DNA from: Armatimonadota bacterium
Lineage (GTDB): Bacteria > Sysuimicrobiota > Sysuimicrobiia > Sysuimicrobiales > Kaftiobacteriaceae
Direction: 5' to 3'
DNA length: 5,546 nt
Assembly: GCA_020028535.1 (NCBI GenBank)
Contig: JAIBHM010000127.1
Coordinates: 1-5,546, forward strand
The position numbers and the translations under genes were made by a program. Positions 1-5,092 of this stretch are shown here, in pieces. The notes under the pieces are model-generated. The model ran no database searches, was not told the origin of the DNA, and saw nothing but the letters and a program-made list of their open reading frames with translations. The stretch's first letter is position 1. Each line of letters opens with the position of its first letter.

Positions 1-202
1 GTTTGACTGAGGGATCCAGGTTGAAGGGGCGCGGATGCCCGACCACGCTTTTGATGAGCGAGTTGCAGTAGAAAGAGATCAGGACCAGCACGCCCAGCCT
101 GAATCCCAATCTGGCGTCCACGCACCAAAGCAATGTGGGCCCCCGGGCCGACTGCAGCGTCGTGATCACAACGAGTCCCCACTGCCAGATGCCGTCCATC
201 AT
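1..202 (-). CDS. PAP2-family phosphatase, N-terminal part (runs off the left edge)
   Basis: This is the first 67 residues of a membrane phosphatase of the PAP2 (type 2 phosphatidic acid phosphatase) superfamily. The visible part has a hydrophobic N-terminal stretch (residues 5-15), then a likely membrane segment (about 34-50). This leads into K51-S-V-V-G-H-P-R58-P59, which is the KxxxxxxRP first phosphatase motif of the family; the SGH and histidine motifs would lie beyond the window. Family members remove phosphate from lipid phosphates or diphosphates such as phosphatidate or undecaprenyl diphosphate; the substrate cannot be told here. Two ATGs lie in tandem (202-200 and 199-197). The first overlaps the hydrolase stop as ATGA, and an AAGGA-like site lies about 8-9 nt upstream inside the hydrolase gene, so translational coupling is likely. 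Family call is firm; the rest of the gene is unseen. Confidence 0.82.
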   Translation of the reverse strand, partial: MMDGIWQWGLVVITTLQSARGPTLLWCVDARLGFRLGVLVLISFYCNSLIKSVVGHPRPFNLDPSVK

Positions 203-843
203 CGTTTGCGTCCTTGCATCCAGGCCAGCGTGACATCGACCAGTTCGGTGATCACCTCTTCCTCGGGCCGCCCCTTGATCCGGAGGCCGTGATCGGCGCC
301 GTCGAGCACGTGGAGCGTGGCGGTCGGCAGCTCATCGACAGTTTCCCGCAGCAGATTCATCCTTGCGAATGCGTCCTGGGAGCCCTGGAGGAAGAGCATC
401 GGCACCGAGATCCCCTTCAAATGTGCGGCGCGCAGGCGTTGGGGTTGACCAGGGGGATGCAGAGGATAACTGAGGAAGACGAGGCCCTCCGCCGCAAAGC
501 CGTCGGCGAGCAGGTGAGAGGCAATGCGGCCGCCCATCGAGCGTCCGCCGAGAAACAGGGCCGCGGCCCGAGACCGTACCTCCTCTGCGACCGCCCGAAA
601 GCAGGCCTCCAATCGCGTCGGCGGATCGGGGATCTTCCGTCTGGCTTCCGCATAAGGGAAGTTGAATCGGACCGCTCCGACCCCCCGGGCCGCAAGCGCT
701 TCGGCATAGTGCACCAGTCCCGGCGTGTGGAGGTTGCCTCCGGCGCCGTGAGCCAGTAAGACGTAGGTCTTCCCCTGGTGTGGATGATGCCAGACGCCGG
801 AGACCGTGCCGCCGGCCAACTCGAAGGTGACCTTCTCAGTCAC
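199..843 (-). CDS. Alpha/beta hydrolase, KANL3/TEX30 (dienelactone hydrolase-like) type
   Basis: A 214-residue soluble single-domain alpha/beta hydrolase. Visible landmarks are H32-G-A-G-G after the third strand (oxyanion region), the nucleophile elbow G100-R-S102-M-G-G, the acid Asp157 in QGSQDAF, and the catalytic His185 in GADHGL. The Ser-Asp-His triad is therefore complete and in canonical order. The length and the HGAGG and GRSMGGR motifs match the bacterial relatives of KANL3/TEX30, a group with no settled substrate. An esterase or carboxyl-ester hydrolase reaction is expected, but the substrate is unknown. The start is GTG at 843-841; it has only a G-run almost touching it as a ribosome site, and no better in-frame start exists nearby. 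No signal peptide is seen, so it is cytoplasmic. Its TGA stop overlaps the ATG of the downstream PAP2 gene, implying one operon. Confidence 0.88.
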   Translation of the reverse strand: MTEKVTFELAGGTVSGVWHHPHQGKTYVLLAHGAGGNLHTPGLVHYAEALAARGVGAVRFNFPYAEARRKIPDPPTRLEACFRAVAEEVRSRAAALFLGGRSMGGRIASHLLADGFAAEGLVFLSYPLHPPGQPQRLRAAHLKGISVPMLFLQGSQDAFARMNLLRETVDELPTATLHVLDGADHGLRIKGRPEEEVITELVDVTLAWMQGRKR

Positions 844-884
844 GCCCCCGATGCTTCGTGCGCTGGTTTTCCTTTCCCTGTGGA

Positions 885-913
885 TTGCGCTCCCTGCCGG
901 CCCGTGCTAGCAT
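885..913 (+). promoter_or_regulatory. Putative sigma70-type promoter for the rsgA leader
   Basis: TTGCGC at 885-890 is followed after 17 nt by TAGCAT at 908-913, with a TG two bases before the -10 box (905-906, extended -10 like). The match is moderate (3/6 and 4/6 to consensus), but spacing is ideal. The start it predicts, near 917-921, coincides with the 5' end of the long RNA pairing described for the leader. It would drive the leader RNA and, on read-through, rsgA and the selenoprotein gene. Confidence 0.5.
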
Positions 914-953
914 GGTGGCTGCGGTTCGAGATCTGACAAAGGAGGGATGGTTG

Positions 954-1022
954 ATGTCGGTCAGGGTCACCAGGATCCGGGCATCGAGTCCATTCCCTCG
1001 TGTGAGGTCTCGCGCCGGCTAA
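954..1022 (+). CDS. Possible 22-residue Arg-rich leader peptide
   Basis: A short ORF, ATG to TAA, 7 nt after a near-perfect AGGAGGG (940-946), the strongest ribosome site in this region. Six of 22 residues are arginine (positions 4, 7, 9, 16, 18, 20), three of them encoded by AGG. It ends 24 nt before the intrinsic terminator that precedes rsgA, the arrangement of an attenuation leader peptide. Against this, its ribosome site and start codon can be locked in the 942-999 hairpin, and the sequence matches no leader peptide I know. It may instead be a chance ORF in a structured RNA. The alternative ATG at 947 touches the ribosome site and is unlikely to be used. Confidence 0.33.
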   Translation: MSVRVTRIRASSPFPRVRSRAG

Positions 1023-1046
1023 ACCGGACCGACGTGTTCTCGTGCG

Positions 1047-1083
1047 CGGCTGTGGGCTCGACGCCCGCAGCCGTTTTTGTTTT
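1047..1083 (+). terminator. Intrinsic terminator or attenuator ahead of rsgA
   Basis: The arms 1047-1057 and 1063-1073 form an 11-bp GC-rich stem with one G-U pair and a 5-nt loop, TCGAC. It is followed by TTTTTGTTTT. This is a textbook rho-independent terminator. It lies only 26 nt upstream of the rsgA GTG, with no obvious promoter in between, so rsgA expression from the upstream promoter needs read-through or antitermination. Residues 917-930 can sequester its 3' arm and loop (1057-1072). Confidence 0.85.
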
Positions 1084-1108
1084 CCACTTCGATGTGTGGA
1101 GGACAGCC

Positions 1109-2011
1109 GTGGACACGTTTACCGGAATAGTCATCCGCACCGACGGACCGCAGGTCACGGTGCGCGACGAGCTGGGCCGCGACTGGCGTTGCGTGCTCCG
1201 CGGCCGGCTCCGGCAGGAACTGACGGGCACGACGAGTCCGATCGCGGTGGGCGATCGCGTGGAGGTGGATCGGGTCGCCGCCGATCTGGGCGCGGTCAGG
1301 AAGATCCAGCCACGCCGCTCGCAATTGGTGCGGCGCGCACCCAGTGACAAATCCGCGCCCGAGCAGGTACTCGCCAGCAACCTCGATCTTGCGGTCATCG
1401 TGGTGCCGTGTCCACTGCGGCCGACGGTGATCGACCGCTACATTGCGCTCGCCCAGCGAGGCCATTGTCAGGCGTTCGTGTGCGGGAACAAGGTGGACCT
1501 GGTGGTCCGCGCGGTCGCTGAAGAAGTGCTTGCACCATACCGCCTTGCGGCGATCCCTGTGGCGCTGACCAGTGCCCTCACCGGTGAAGGCATTGAGACG
1601 CTGCGCGCGGCGATCCATGGGAAGCTGGTAGCTTTCGTCGGACCGTCAGGGGCGGGGAAGTCCAGCCTGCTCAACACGCTCGACCCTTTGCTGGGACTCC
1701 GCGTGGGCTCGTTGACCTCCGCGGGGAAGGGCAGCCACACGACCAACTGGGCCTCCTTGTACCAGGTGGACGGGGCGCTCGTGGTGGACACGCCGGGGCT
1801 GCGTCAGATCGGGTTCGTCGAGAATGAAGGCCTCGACGCGGCCGACGACCTGTTTCCGGAGATCACAGCGCTGGGCGGAGGGTGTCACTTCCGGGATTGC
1901 TCCCACACACACGAGCCTAAGTGCGCGGTCAAGGCCGCGCTGGAGGCGGGGGATATCGACGAGACATTGTACCGCCGGTATGCGCGGCTCGCCCGGAGCG
2001 GGCGTCTGTAG
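1109..2011 (+). CDS. rsgA: Small ribosomal subunit biogenesis GTPase RsgA
   Basis: A 300-residue circularly permuted GTPase that acts late in 30S subunit maturation; it hydrolyses GTP on the 30S particle and releases assembly partners. An OB-fold N-domain (about 1-75) is followed by the permuted G motifs: G4 N127-K-V-D130, G5 S155-A-L, G1 P-loop G178-P-S-G-A-G-K-S-S, G2 region G206-KGSHTT, and G3 D227-T-P-G. The C-terminal zinc site is C259-x4-C264-x-H266-x5-C272, the same spacing as E. coli RsgA. All key residues are present. The start is GTG at 1109, with GGAGGA 5 nt upstream (1098-1103). The reading frame stays open back to 947, but that part crosses the terminator and adds no RsgA-like residues. 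The N-terminus is shorter than in E. coli (about 350 aa), common in other phyla. A peroxidase-related selenoprotein gene follows after 55 nt on the same strand. Confidence 0.96.
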   Translation: MDTFTGIVIRTDGPQVTVRDELGRDWRCVLRGRLRQELTGTTSPIAVGDRVEVDRVAADLGAVRKIQPRRSQLVRRAPSDKSAPEQVLASNLDLAVIVVPCPLRPTVIDRYIALAQRGHCQAFVCGNKVDLVVRAVAEEVLAPYRLAAIPVALTSALTGEGIETLRAAIHGKLVAFVGPSGAGKSSLLNTLDPLLGLRVGSLTSAGKGSHTTNWASLYQVDGALVVDTPGLRQIGFVENEGLDAADDLFPEITALGGGCHFRDCSHTHEPKCAVKAALEAGDIDETLYRRYARLARSGRL

Positions 2012-2066
2012 GCGATGCGGAATCGCACGTCGTAATATCCACCGACGGGCCGGGGAGGAGACGCCG

Positions 2067-2603
2067 ATGGCCTTTGTGCGGACGGTGCCGGAGCGTGAGG
2101 CAACGGGGCAACTCAAAGAGATCTATGACGCGGACGTCGCCGCGATGGGTTATGTGCCGAACTACACGAAGGCGGTCAGTCTGCGTCCTGCGATTCTTGG
2201 CGCCTACCGGAAGCTGGGCGCGGCGATCCGGAGCAGCATGGACCTCCGGCGTTACGAGCTCATCACAACTGCCGTTGCGGCTCACCTCCGCTGCACCTAC
2301 TGAACTCTGATACACGGAGCGGTGCTCCGTTCGAAGTTCTACTCGGCCGACCAGGTGGAAGCAATCGTCCAAGACTACCGCACTGCGGGTCTGTCAGAAC
2401 AGGAAGTCGCCCTGATCGATTTTGCTATCAAGATGACGGACCACGCGTACAAAATCTCGCCGCGGGATGTCGACCGACTCCGCGGGTTAGGGCTCTCTGA
2501 CGAAGAGATCGTTGATGTCGCCGCAACCGCGGCGCAGCGGAACTTCTTCAGCAAGCTGGTGGACGCGTTGGGTGGGGAGCCCGAAGAAGCCTTGCGGCGC
2601 TAG
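2067..2603 (+). CDS. AhpD-like/peroxidase-related selenoprotein with CxxU active site (TGA at 2301 read as Sec)
   Basis: A 178-residue carboxymuconolactone decarboxylase/AhpD-fold protein, read through an in-frame TGA at 2301-2303 as selenocysteine 79. The part before the TGA (78 residues) ends in H-L-R-C76-T-Y. The same frame continues T-L-I-H83-G-A-V-L-R and runs 99 residues to TAG. AhpD of M. tuberculosis uses Glu118, Cys130, Cys133 and His137; the same spacing gives Glu64, Cys76, Sec79 and His83 here, so the TGA replaces precisely the second catalytic cysteine. A SECIS-like hairpin follows at 2314-2330. The combined length suits the peroxidase-related enzyme family, and AhpD-like proteins are a known bacterial selenoprotein group. 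Expected role: thiol-dependent peroxide or hydroperoxide reduction in the cytoplasm; the physiological substrate is unknown. The start ATG at 2067 follows GGGGAGGAG (2052-2060) by 6 nt. It probably shares a transcript with rsgA. A nonsense mutation is the alternative, but position, downstream conservation and hairpin argue against it. Selenocysteine machinery (selA, selB, selC, selD) must be encoded elsewhere. Confidence 0.92.
2314..2330 (+). promoter_or_regulatory. Bacterial SECIS-like hairpin directing Sec insertion at the 2301 TGA
   Basis: ACGGAGC (2314-2320) and GCTCCGT (2324-2330) form a perfect 7-bp stem closed by the loop GGT. The loop starts 17 nt after the TGA. Bacterial SECIS elements lie just downstream of the UGA inside the coding region, with a small apical loop carrying G near its start; the E. 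coli fdhF element also shows GGU in its loop. The element would bind SelB with Sec-tRNA and GTP. It lacks the bulged U of the E. coli form, which varies between species. Confidence 0.8.
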
Positions 2604-3922
2604 GCGGCCGCGGCGCGGATTGAATCCTCCAGAATCTCCACGATCCGATCCACCTGGTCGTTCGTGACGATCAGCGGGGGCGCCAGGCAGATCGTGTCGC
2701 CGATGGGGTGGTCCCCTGTCTGGCCGCCGCGGATGCGTGTGATGAGCCCGCGGGACCTGGCCTCCGCGATCACCCGGGCTCCCAATCCGATCGCCGGCGT
2801 CTTGGCCCGCTTGTCCTCGACGAGCTCGACACCGGCCATCAATCCCAGGCCCCGCACGTCGCCGACCTGCGGCAGGTCGCGCAGCGACCCCAGCCCTGCC
2901 AGGAGTCGGTCGCCCATCATACGGGCCCGATCGACAAGACCCTCCGTCTCGAAGATGTCGAGGTTCGCGAGGCCCACCGCGCAACACGTCGGATGACCGG
3001 AATACGTCGCGGCGTGCATGAACCGCTCCGCAGGAGGCGCCTCCTGAATCGTCTGATGGATCTCGCGTGAGACCATGACCCCCCCGAGCGGCAGGTATGC
3101 GCTCGTCACACCTTTCGCGAACGTCACGATGTCCGGCCGCACGTTCCAGTGCTCGAGCCCGAACCACTTGCCCGTGCGTCCGAAACCGGTAATGATCTCG
3201 TCCGCGATCAGCAGCACCTGGTTCCGGTCACAGATCTCGCGGACCTTCGGGAAGTAGTCGGGTGTCGGCGGGATGACGCCGCCCGCGCCGATGACCGGTT
3301 CGGCGATGACGGCCCCGACGGTGTCCGGCCCCTCACGGCGGATGGCGTCCTCCACCGCCTCCGCCATCGATCCGGAGTGGCGATAGGGGTAGGAGGGGGT
3401 AACATGGATGAATCCGGGCACGACCGGCTGGAACATCTGGTGAAAGGCCGGAATGCCAGTCGCGCTCATCGCCGCCAGGGTCACGCCATGGTAGGCATGC
3501 CATCGGGCGATGACCTTCGTCTTTGACGGCCTCCCCTGGCGGCGCCAGAAGTACCGGGCGACCTTGAACGCGGTCTCGTTGGCCTCCGCGCCGCCCGTCG
3601 TGAAGTAGACCCCGCTCAGGTTCGGATAGGCCAGGCGGAGCAGCCGGTCCGCCAGCCGCACGGCCGGCTCGTTCGTGAAACCCGCGTAGGCGGTGGCGTA
3701 GGCCAGCCGCCGCATCTGAACGGCCGCAGCTTCGGCGAGCTCGCGACGTCCGTGTCCCGCGTGCACATTCCAGAGGCAGGCCAGCCCATCAAGGTACTCC
3801 TTCCCGTCGATGTCTCGCAGCACGGCGCCTTTGCCTTCGGTGAAGACGATGGGGGCGGCCTGATCGGCGGCCGAGTGGACAGGATGGATGAGGTGACTCT
3901 GATCCAGACGGATAAGGGACAT
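2600..3922 (-). CDS. Class III PLP-dependent aminotransferase (omega-amino acid/polyamine:pyruvate type)
   Basis: A complete 440-residue fold-type I aminotransferase that moves an amino group from an omega-amino acid, diamine or similar amine to a keto acid, usually pyruvate. Visible sites are W51-N-V in the active-site entrance (as in omega-transaminases), T109-G-G-A-E-A-N-E for the cofactor phosphate, Y145-H-G stacking on PLP, D241-E-I-I-T-G-F-G-R-T-G with Asp241 bonding the pyridine nitrogen, K270 in F-A-K-G as the Schiff-base lysine, and T306-Y-S-G-H-P from the dimer partner. The length matches the family. The substrate (beta-alanine, putrescine, taurine, GABA or another amine) cannot be decided. 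No good ribosome site precedes the ATG at 3922, so translation may be weak or leaderless. Its TAG stop shares CTAG with the convergent selenoprotein gene. It is transcribed away from the CBS-domain gene. No partner gene for a pathway is visible. Confidence 0.93.
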   Translation of the reverse strand: MSLIRLDQSHLIHPVHSAADQAAPIVFTEGKGAVLRDIDGKEYLDGLACLWNVHAGHGRRELAEAAAVQMRRLAYATAYAGFTNEPAVRLADRLLRLAYPNLSGVYFTTGGAEANETAFKVARYFWRRQGRPSKTKVIARWHAYHGVTLAAMSATGIPAFHQMFQPVVPGFIHVTPSYPYRHSGSMAEAVEDAIRREGPDTVGAVIAEPVIGAGGVIPPTPDYFPKVREICDRNQVLLIADEIITGFGRTGKWFGLEHWNVRPDIVTFAKGVTSAYLPLGGVMVSREIHQTIQEAPPAERFMHAATYSGHPTCCAVGLANLDIFETEGLVDRARMMGDRLLAGLGSLRDLPQVGDVRGLGLMAGVELVEDKRAKTPAIGLGARVIAEARSRGLITRIRGGQTGDHPIGDTICLAPPLIVTNDQVDRIVEILEDSIRAAAA

Positions 3923-3988
3923 GGGGTATGACTTGGGGTAAATATGTATGCTCTCCTGCTGTCATCCTGGATTTCGGGAGGAAAATTC
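3923..3988. promoter_or_regulatory. Divergent intergenic region between the aminotransferase and CBS genes
   Basis: The 66 nt between the two divergent starts contain the most AT-rich patch nearby (TAAATATGTATG, about 3938-3949), which probably carries the -10 elements for one or both genes. No convincing -35/-10 pair can be assigned in either direction. GGGAGG at 3976-3981 is the ribosome site that decides the GTG start at 3989. Confidence 0.4.
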
Positions 3989-5071
3989 GTGCTCACCGTC
4001 GCCGACGTCATGACCCGCCGGCCCGTCCTGACCGGACCCGACGCCCCGGTCACAGAAGCCCTTGCGGCCATGCGCGACCGCGGCATCAGCAGCGTCCTGG
4101 TCTCCCCGCCGGCGGGGACGATCAAGTACGGCATCCTGACCATGCGGGACGTCATCGGCAAGATCGTGAAGTTCAGCCTTGATCCCGACGCGGTGAAGGT
4201 GGGCGAAATTACCTCCTGGCGCCTCTTCACGGCCAGCCCCTCCTGGACGCTGCGTGAAGCGGCGCACCACATGGCGCAGGCCCGCGTGCGCCGGCTGCCG
4301 GTGGTTCAGGACCTGAACCTGGTCGGACTGGTGAGCGATACCGATCTGTTCACTGGATTGGCCCTCCAGCACGAATGGGAGCACGCCCGCGCCGTACGGA
4401 AGGAACGCGCCGCCCGGCGCACCGCACAGACCGGCGCCGCCGCTTCCGTGCGTGACGTGATGTCCTCGCCTGCCATCACCATCCGGGGAGACGCCACCGT
4501 TGGGGAGGCGGTCGAGAAGATGGCGGGGGCGGGGATCTCCAGCCTCCTGATCCCGGCCGACGGCGAGCCTGTCGCCGGCATCATCACCAAGCGCGACGTC
4601 ATCGTGAAGGTGCTGGCCTCCGGTCAAGATCCCGCCGCCGTGACGGTTGAGGCGACGATGTCGTCTCCGGTCGTGACCATCGGCCCCGAAGCCACAATCG
4701 AGGAGTGCTCCTCTCGCATGTCCGCAGAGGACGTGCGGCGTTTCCCCGTTCAGGACGGTGACCGGATCGTTGGGATCATCAGCGACAGCGATATCCTCGC
4801 CGCGGTCGCCGGCCATCGCTGGTGGGGACAGCCCGGCCGCAGGTGGCCGGCCTCACAGATCGTCGCGGACGTCATGCAGCCGGTTCCGCCCGATCATGAC
4901 CTCGACGTAACGAACGGCGTTCTTCCCGAACTGTCGGTATGGGAATGTGCGGCACGGCTTGCCCACGCGCCGGCCCGGCGGCTGCCGGTTGTCCAGGAGG
5001 GCCGCACCATCGGCGTGGTCAGCGAGGCCGATATCCTGCACGCGTTGGAGGAACGCGGCGGGGCCGACTAG
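3989..5071 (+). CDS. Five-CBS-domain protein
   Basis: A 360-residue soluble protein built almost only of CBS domains, which pair into Bateman modules that bind adenosyl ligands (AMP, ATP, SAM and similar) and act as energy or ligand sensors. Five units are visible: about 4-60 (VADVMTRRPV to TMRDVI), 72-125 (VGEITS to VSDTDL), 153-210 (VRDVMSSPA to TKRDVI), 221-272 (VEATMSSPV to ISDSDIL) and 292-352 (VADVMQPVP to VSEADIL). The first four make two tandem pairs, joined by a charged Arg/Glu/Ala-rich linker (126-150); the fifth is unpaired and has an insertion after VMQP. No catalytic, membrane or DNA-binding domain is seen, so it may regulate a partner by binding. The GTG start at 3989 has GGGAGG 7 nt upstream; an upstream ATG at 3944 lacks a ribosome site and adds a non-family hydrophobic stretch. 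The partner is unknown. Confidence 0.9.
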   Translation: MLTVADVMTRRPVLTGPDAPVTEALAAMRDRGISSVLVSPPAGTIKYGILTMRDVIGKIVKFSLDPDAVKVGEITSWRLFTASPSWTLREAAHHMAQARVRRLPVVQDLNLVGLVSDTDLFTGLALQHEWEHARAVRKERAARRTAQTGAAASVRDVMSSPAITIRGDATVGEAVEKMAGAGISSLLIPADGEPVAGIITKRDVIVKVLASGQDPAAVTVEATMSSPVVTIGPEATIEECSSRMSAEDVRRFPVQDGDRIVGIISDSDILAAVAGHRWWGQPGRRWPASQIVADVMQPVPPDHDLDVTNGVLPELSVWECAARLAHAPARRLPVVQEGRTIGVVSEADILHALEERGGAD

Positions 5072-5092
5072 CAGGGGAAGGACGCTAGCCCC
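5060..5092. repeat. Inverted repeat spanning both convergent stop codons
   Basis: CTAGC (5068-5072) and GCTAG (5084-5088) pair, extended by GGGG (5060-5063) with CCCC (5089-5092) across a 4-nt bulge, leaving an 11-nt loop. Each CTAG contains the stop of one convergent gene. There is no T-run, so it is at best a weak two-way transcript-end structure and may be chance. Confidence 0.3.

Larger units (their letters stand above)
917..1083 (+). ncRNA. Structured RNA leader (or stand-alone small RNA) upstream of rsgA
   Basis: About 165 nt between the predicted promoter and the end of the intrinsic terminator. It shows three strong structures. First, 942-950 can pair with 990-999 (9 bp, one bulged U), continued by 951-960 with 977-987; this buries the AGGAGGG ribosome site and the ATG at 954. 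Second, 917-924 is a perfect 8-bp complement of 1065-1072, extended by 926-930 with 1057-1061. Third, the terminator hairpin at 1047-1073 uses the same 3' bases, so the end pairing and the terminator exclude each other. This could be an attenuator or riboswitch-like leader controlling rsgA, or an independent small RNA with paired ends, as in the 6S RNA style. I recognise no known riboswitch, SRP RNA or 6S consensus, so the class is unassigned. Confidence 0.45.

Noticed and set aside
958..985. SRP RNA-like GTCAGG segment
   Set aside because: Only the short GTCAGG matches; the conserved GGAAG/GCAG loop motifs and pairing of SRP RNA are absent.
947..1108. Longer rsgA start at ATG 947
   Set aside because: It would touch its own ribosome site, run across the terminator, and add 54 residues unlike RsgA. 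GTG 1109 has a well-placed GGAGGA and starts the OB domain properly.
2012..2026. Hairpin GCGAT/ATCGC after rsgA as a terminator
   Set aside because: The stem is only 5 bp and has no T-run; the transcript most likely continues into the selenoprotein gene.
2301..2303. TGA as a nonsense mutation making a pseudogene
   Set aside because: It falls exactly on a catalytic Cys position, the downstream half is intact and family-like, and a SECIS-like hairpin follows. A random stop would not be expected to meet all three.
2301..2303. TGA reassigned to Trp or Gly (alternative genetic code)
   Set aside because: The hydrolase gene ends at TGA in a normal ATGA overlap, and tryptophans in the other genes are TGG; standard code 11 fits.
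2322..2603. Separate 93-residue CDS starting at GTG 2322
   Set aside because: The GTG lies in the hairpin loop, its only GGAG is too close, and the product is the C-terminal half of the AhpD-like protein in the same frame.
3944..3988. N-terminal extension of the CBS protein from ATG 3944
   Set aside because: No ribosome site precedes it, and the extra residues are not CBS-like, whereas GTG 3989 has GGGAGG at 7 nt and begins directly at the first CBS domain.
3962..4816. Long minus-strand frame opposite the CBS gene
   Set aside because: It is a GC-rich antisense shadow with low-complexity His/Gly/Asp composition and no recognisable domain, opposite a gene with clear CBS repeats.
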